NCBI RefSeq assembly: GCF_947493875.1
Contig: NZ_CANLSU010000003.1
Span: 62,001-126,000 of the forward strand
DNA length: 64,000 nt
DNA from: an uncultured Marinococcus sp.
GTDB lineage: Bacteria; Bacillota; Bacilli; Bacillales; Marinococcaceae
Reading direction: 5' to 3'
Part shown: positions 61,262 through 64,000 of the stretch, piece after piece
Numbering within the stretch: position 1 is the first letter of the stretch
Layout: every line of letters begins with the position of its first letter
Position numbers and translations under genes: made by a program
The notes under the pieces: generated by a model
What the model was told of the DNA's origin: nothing
The model's input: the letters and a program-made list of their open reading frames with translations, nothing else
Database searches by the model: none

Positions 61262-61990
61262 ATGCTGCCTGGCGATATTCAGCAGCGATCCCGTCAAAAT
61301 CAGGAAAAGGAACTCGGAAGCTACATGAGCCGGGTGTTGCGCGAACACTTTGGCCGTGGCCCGGAGTCCGTCTACGTCAGCCTGGATCCGCATAGTGTCG
61401 TTATTCACATCCGGCGGTTTTTGGCGCCGATGGAGGAAGTGCTTTTGGAGCAGCGGGGTAAGGAAGCGATCGAAGAACTGCGTGAAACCATGATGGCCAA
61501 CATGCTGCCGGAAATGGCGCACGCGATCTATCAATTGACTGGAAAAGAAGACTGGAGCTTTTTTGTGGATTGGAATATCTCCAACCGTTCCGGCATGGTG
61601 ACGGCTTTGCACGAGCCTTCGTTCCAGCATCAGCCATCCCTGGCTGAATCCCCGCATCAAGCCAGTCTTCGCGAAGGTGTGCGTAATGTCAGTCAGCGCA
61701 CTGAGAAAGAACCTGGAACGGTCCATGCCCATCAAATTAATGATCGCACTCTAGTTGTGGTGCGAACGGACGTACTAATTATGATCGAAAAGGAATTAAT
61801 ACGCATCGGGCACCGAAAGTCACTCAAGACGGTGAAACGCCAGCTGGAAAAGCGGCTATTGTACGAAGAACAGTTCAGCCAGCGGCTGGGAGTCGGGGTT
61901 CGAGACATTTTTGTCGACTGGGATTTTGACAAGGACAACAGCGTAGTCGTGCTGCTGACCGACCCACTGCCCCGTCCGAAAGAAGAATAA
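61262..61990 (+). CDS. MpsC family protein (formerly DUF2294), two domains
   Basis: A 242-aa cytoplasmic protein with two repeats of the MpsC domain. Domain 1 (about 5-120) has YMSRVLREHFGRGPESVYVSL, RRFLAPMEEVLL and FFVDWNISNRSGMVTALHEP; domain 2 (about 155-240) has RTDVLIMIEKELI and IFVDWDFDKDNSVVVLLTDP. The Pfam family is described as part of a sodium-translocating, membrane-potential-generating system, but its mechanism is not clear. AAAGGAG stands 8 bp before ATG 61262; the frame is open 48 codons further across the terminator and is not used. Confidence 0.8.
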   Translation: MLPGDIQQRSRQNQEKELGSYMSRVLREHFGRGPESVYVSLDPHSVVIHIRRFLAPMEEVLLEQRGKEAIEELRETMMANMLPEMAHAIYQLTGKEDWSFFVDWNISNRSGMVTALHEPSFQHQPSLAESPHQASLREGVRNVSQRTEKEPGTVHAHQINDRTLVVVRTDVLIMIEKELIRIGHRKSLKTVKRQLEKRLLYEEQFSQRLGVGVRDIFVDWDFDKDNSVVVLLTDPLPRPKEE

Positions 61991-62038
61991 CGGGGAAAAG
62001 CCCCCTGTTCGATATGTATGAAGCAGCGGGCTTGAAGG

Positions 62039-62064
62039 GTTTTATCCCTGCCAAATAGGGGTAA
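62039..62064 (+). promoter_or_regulatory. SigB promoter of the yflT-like gene
   Basis: GTTTTA (62039-62044), a 14-bp spacer and GGGTAA (62059-62064), a good match to SigB promoters, 92 bp before a gene of a known general-stress family. Confidence 0.7.
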
Positions 62065-62155
62065 ATCACTGCCGGAGGCCCAAGCCTTCTTATATTGGCA
62101 GGGACCAATAAATGCTCGGGAGAGGAGCCTATTTACGAACAGGGAGGAAGCGGAC

Positions 62156-62500
62156 ATGAAGCCTCAGGTGCGAAAATATACGAATGACGAACAGATTCAG
62201 CAGGATGTTCAGACACTTGGAAAAAAAGATATCAGCCGCAATGATATTTATATCATGAGCCATGATGACGACCGGACCGACCGGATTGCCAAAAACGTCC
62301 ATGCTAATAAACCGGCAGACGATGAGTTTAATATTGATTCGGCCAACCGGTTTTCCAAAAAAGGAGATGAACTGCGCTACAAGCTCGAGGAACTCGGCTT
62401 CAGCAGTGGGGAAGCCGATGACCTGGAAGATGAGCTGGATGAAGGCAGGGTACTGCTTATAGTGCAGAGCGATCAAAGCGTAGAGAATTTGATGAAGTAA
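62156..62500 (+). CDS. General stress protein, YflT/GSP17M domain
   Basis: A 114-aa acidic soluble protein; the end (EELGFSSGEADDLEDELDEGRVLLIV) and the RNDIYIMSHDDDRTDRIAKN region match the heat-induced stress protein YflT family. Function in the cell is unknown, but in B. subtilis relatives belong to the SigB regulon, and a SigB promoter is present here. GGGAGGA precedes the ATG. Confidence 0.82.
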   Translation: MKPQVRKYTNDEQIQQDVQTLGKKDISRNDIYIMSHDDDRTDRIAKNVHANKPADDEFNIDSANRFSKKGDELRYKLEELGFSSGEADDLEDELDEGRVLLIVQSDQSVENLMK

Positions 62501-62920
62501 AGCCAGTTAAGGATCGGAGCACTTGTCTTCATTTTTTACCGGACATATGAAAAAGTTACGACAGAGATCGGGAGAGTCTTTTTTAGTGGAGAAGAGATAC
62601 GGGTTGCAGGAAAGTAAAGCCGAAGCTTTAAATGAAGAAGAAGTTTAGAAGTTTAATACAAGATACAAGATAATGGCAAACAGAGAGTCTAATAACTGTC
62701 TGTTGATACATCATTGCCTATCTACCGTGATGGTCAGTCCTCAGGGCTGACTGTTTTTTGTGTCCAAATCAGGAAGAGACATTTGGAAGAAAATTTTCTA
62801 AATAAGATTTTACTATTCAATTCTTTTTAGAAGAGAAACGAAGAAACACTAATACTCAGTGGTTTTTAAAGACGCATCGTTGAAGCAAGAAAAACAGGCA
62901 AATGAAAGGAGAGGATCTCC
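62501..62920. other. Intergenic stretch with terminator
   Basis: About 420 bp, no clear gene. A hairpin at 62731 ends the stress-gene transcript. Confidence 0.5.
62731..62761 (+). terminator. Rho-independent terminator
   Basis: GTCAGTCC / GGCTGAC with one bulged base and a run of six T. Confidence 0.65.
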
Positions 62921-63394
62921 TTGAGGAAACAACGATTGCGTCAAGTCTACGTTCTTCTCCGTCAATGGCTGCACCGAACATTCGTCACTGTCGTTCTATC
63001 CAGCGTTCGTTTTTTGATGCATCTCTGGATAAGGAATAGAAAGAAAGCAGGACCTTCGAAACGGCGAAAAAAAGATCTTCAAACTATGAAAGTAATGGGT
63101 GTGCTTGAAGAACTGCTGGCAAACACCGATCAATTGAAAAATGACCGAACGAAAGGTGCCACTCCTGTTTACACCAGTGCAGGACAGCATGTAATCGATG
63201 CATTTGTTTCCCAAAGGCCTCGTCAGCAGGAAAGCGATTATTATATTTTTGTTGCGCAAGCCTGGGTGGAGGAGTTGGAAAGAAATGAACTCCGCACGCT
63301 GCTTATATGGGTCATGCTGCTCTCAGGAATATTTATGGGAATAGTGACGTTCATTCAGTTATGGATTCTGCTAGAGGCTTGGGACGTTGAATGA
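62921..63394 (+). CDS. Membrane-anchored protein of unknown function
   Basis: A 157-aa protein started by TTG with GGAGAGG 7 bp upstream. The N-terminal 55 residues are strongly basic with a weak hydrophobic stretch; the middle (about 55-120) is soluble and helical, and one clear helix (LLIWVMLLSGIFMGIVTFIQLWILL, in two parts, about 127-151) lies near the C-terminus. No family recognised. It is followed by the TVP38 gene 73 bp later. Confidence 0.55.
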   Translation: MRKQRLRQVYVLLRQWLHRTFVTVVLSSVRFLMHLWIRNRKKAGPSKRRKKDLQTMKVMGVLEELLANTDQLKNDRTKGATPVYTSAGQHVIDAFVSQRPRQQESDYYIFVAQAWVEELERNELRTLLIWVMLLSGIFMGIVTFIQLWILLEAWDVE

Positions 63395-63467
63395 GACCCG
63401 TTCGAATACTGTTTTTTGGCCAAAATAAGAGAGAAGCCGAAGAAAAGACCGAGAGGGGAGATGCTTG

Positions 63468-64000
63468 ATGAAAACCAAATTAAAACAGTATGCATTGCGG
63501 CTTTCAATCACAGTGAGTATAGCTGCTCTTCTCCTGGTACTTTCACAGTTTTATATAGATCTTCATCCAGAACACGTAAAAGAAGAGATGAGAGATATTG
63601 GAATTTTGGGGCCGTTGCTACTGCTGCTGATATTTGCAGTTCGTCCTTACCTGTTGGTTCCATTGCCCATTATCGCCGTGGCTGCCGGCTTTTTATTCGG
63701 ACAATGGCTTGGCACAGTGCTGATTTTTCTGGGCGCCGTGCTGGGCGCTTCTATTTCTTTTTTCGTAAAACGACGCAAGAAGAAACGTTTACGTTTAGAT
63801 GAAAAGAATATGGATGAAATGGAAAATATTAAAGAAGAACTCGAGAGCAATGGTTTCAAATTTTTATTAATGCTCCGGCTTATTCCGGTGCTTCATTACG
63901 ATTTACCAACTTCGCTCAGCGCCCGGATGAACGTGGGCTGGCCACAGTATCTTGGAGCTACGATGATAGGCACCCTACCGCGGGCGGTGTTACTTGGCTT
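63468..64000 (+). CDS. TVP38/TMEM64 family membrane protein, 3' truncated by the window
   Basis: ATG 63468 follows GAGGGGAG, and 177 codons are visible with no stop before the edge. After an N-terminal helix the protein reads RPYLLVPLPIIAVAAGFLFG (about 64-83) and LGAVLGASISFFVKRR (about 94-109), then LMLRLIPVLHYDLPTSLSAR (about 138-157), the core pattern of the DedA-like TVP38/TMEM64 family (PF09335). Such proteins move lipids or support membrane homeostasis. The family often has RF in place of the K-R cluster here. Confidence 0.85.
   Translation, partial: MKTKLKQYALRLSITVSIAALLLVLSQFYIDLHPEHVKEEMRDIGILGPLLLLLIFAVRPYLLVPLPIIAVAAGFLFGQWLGTVLIFLGAVLGASISFFVKRRKKKRLRLDEKNMDEMENIKEELESNGFKFLLMLRLIPVLHYDLPTSLSARMNVGWPQYLGATMIGTLPRAVLLG

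Noticed and set aside
1-64000. CRISPR arrays, rRNA, tRNA, insertion sequences, prophage and restriction or defence genes
   Set aside because: I looked for regularly spaced repeats, cloverleaf genes, transposase motifs and known defence domains and saw none.

Overview
The window looks like a chromosomal segment of a moderately halophilic or haloalkaliphilic member of the Bacillaceae. Supporting signs are Firmicutes-type ribosome binding sites (AGGAGG) before nearly every gene, CcpA-type cre boxes, two SigB-like promoters, secreted proteins that are strikingly acidic (xylanase, PhnD, the 789-aa secreted protein), and genes that fit osmolyte chemistry (a GH13_18 sugar phosphorylase beside a sodium symporter, and a betaine-homocysteine methyltransferase). 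I see no rRNA, tRNA, CRISPR array, transposase or prophage gene.

Layout. 0-3.7 kb: end of a sugar phosphorylase gene, a sodium:solute symporter and an unknown protein in one operon. 4-6 kb: a truncated ABC-2 permease remnant, a Nudix hydrolase and a lipoprotein on the minus strand. 6.4-9.3 kb: ArsR regulator with a self-operator, MFS efflux pump, MDR oxidoreductase. 9.4-15 kb: FMN reductase plus luciferase-like monooxygenase, a universal stress protein, a GntP permease and a POT peptide transporter. 15.2-18.4 kb: HD-GYP protein divergent from a GAF-GGDEF-EAL gene broken by two frameshifts. 18.4-22.6 kb: MocR regulator divergent from azlCD, then RidA and a YogA-like reductase. 22.9-30.6 kb: BHMT, lipoprotein, 3-methyladenine glycosylase, RibD/DHFR-like reductase, a cell-wall-anchored GH10 xylanase, a small protein, and an orphan pair of peptide-type ABC permeases.

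30.9-37.2 kb: a membrane diguanylate cyclase, then an island of small membrane proteins, a tubby-like protein and an M29 aminopeptidase homologue that has lost two metal ligands. 37.3-43.6 kb: a large secreted multidomain protein whose C-terminus is frameshifted off, then a complete phosphonate-type ABC transporter (phnD-C-E-E). 43.6-45.7 kb: a second island of small membrane proteins, one a paralogue of a pseudogene in the first island. 45.8-53.7 kb: a five-gene fatty-acid degradation operon (CoA-transferase, acyl-CoA ligase, acyl-CoA dehydrogenase, FadN, FadA) behind a promoter overlapped by a cre box. 53.9-58.7 kb: small membrane proteins, HAMP-GGDEF and HD-GYP proteins, LysR divergent from two small transporters. 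58.8-64 kb: lipid kinase, a second universal stress protein, a lone AraC DNA-binding domain, MpsC and YflT stress proteins with SigB-like promoters, a membrane protein, and the start of a TVP38/TMEM64 protein cut by the window edge.

I found no undescribed multi-gene defence or mobile system. The most interesting points are the natural Glu-to-Asp change at the catalytic site of the CoA-transferase, the M29 homologue lacking its HxD metal ligands, a likely short SigB-driven RNA upstream of mpsC, paired palindromes of opposite polarity between mocR and azlC, a 100-bp dispersed repeat, paralogous small-membrane-protein islands, and a run of minus-one frameshifts that may be real decay or sequencing error.
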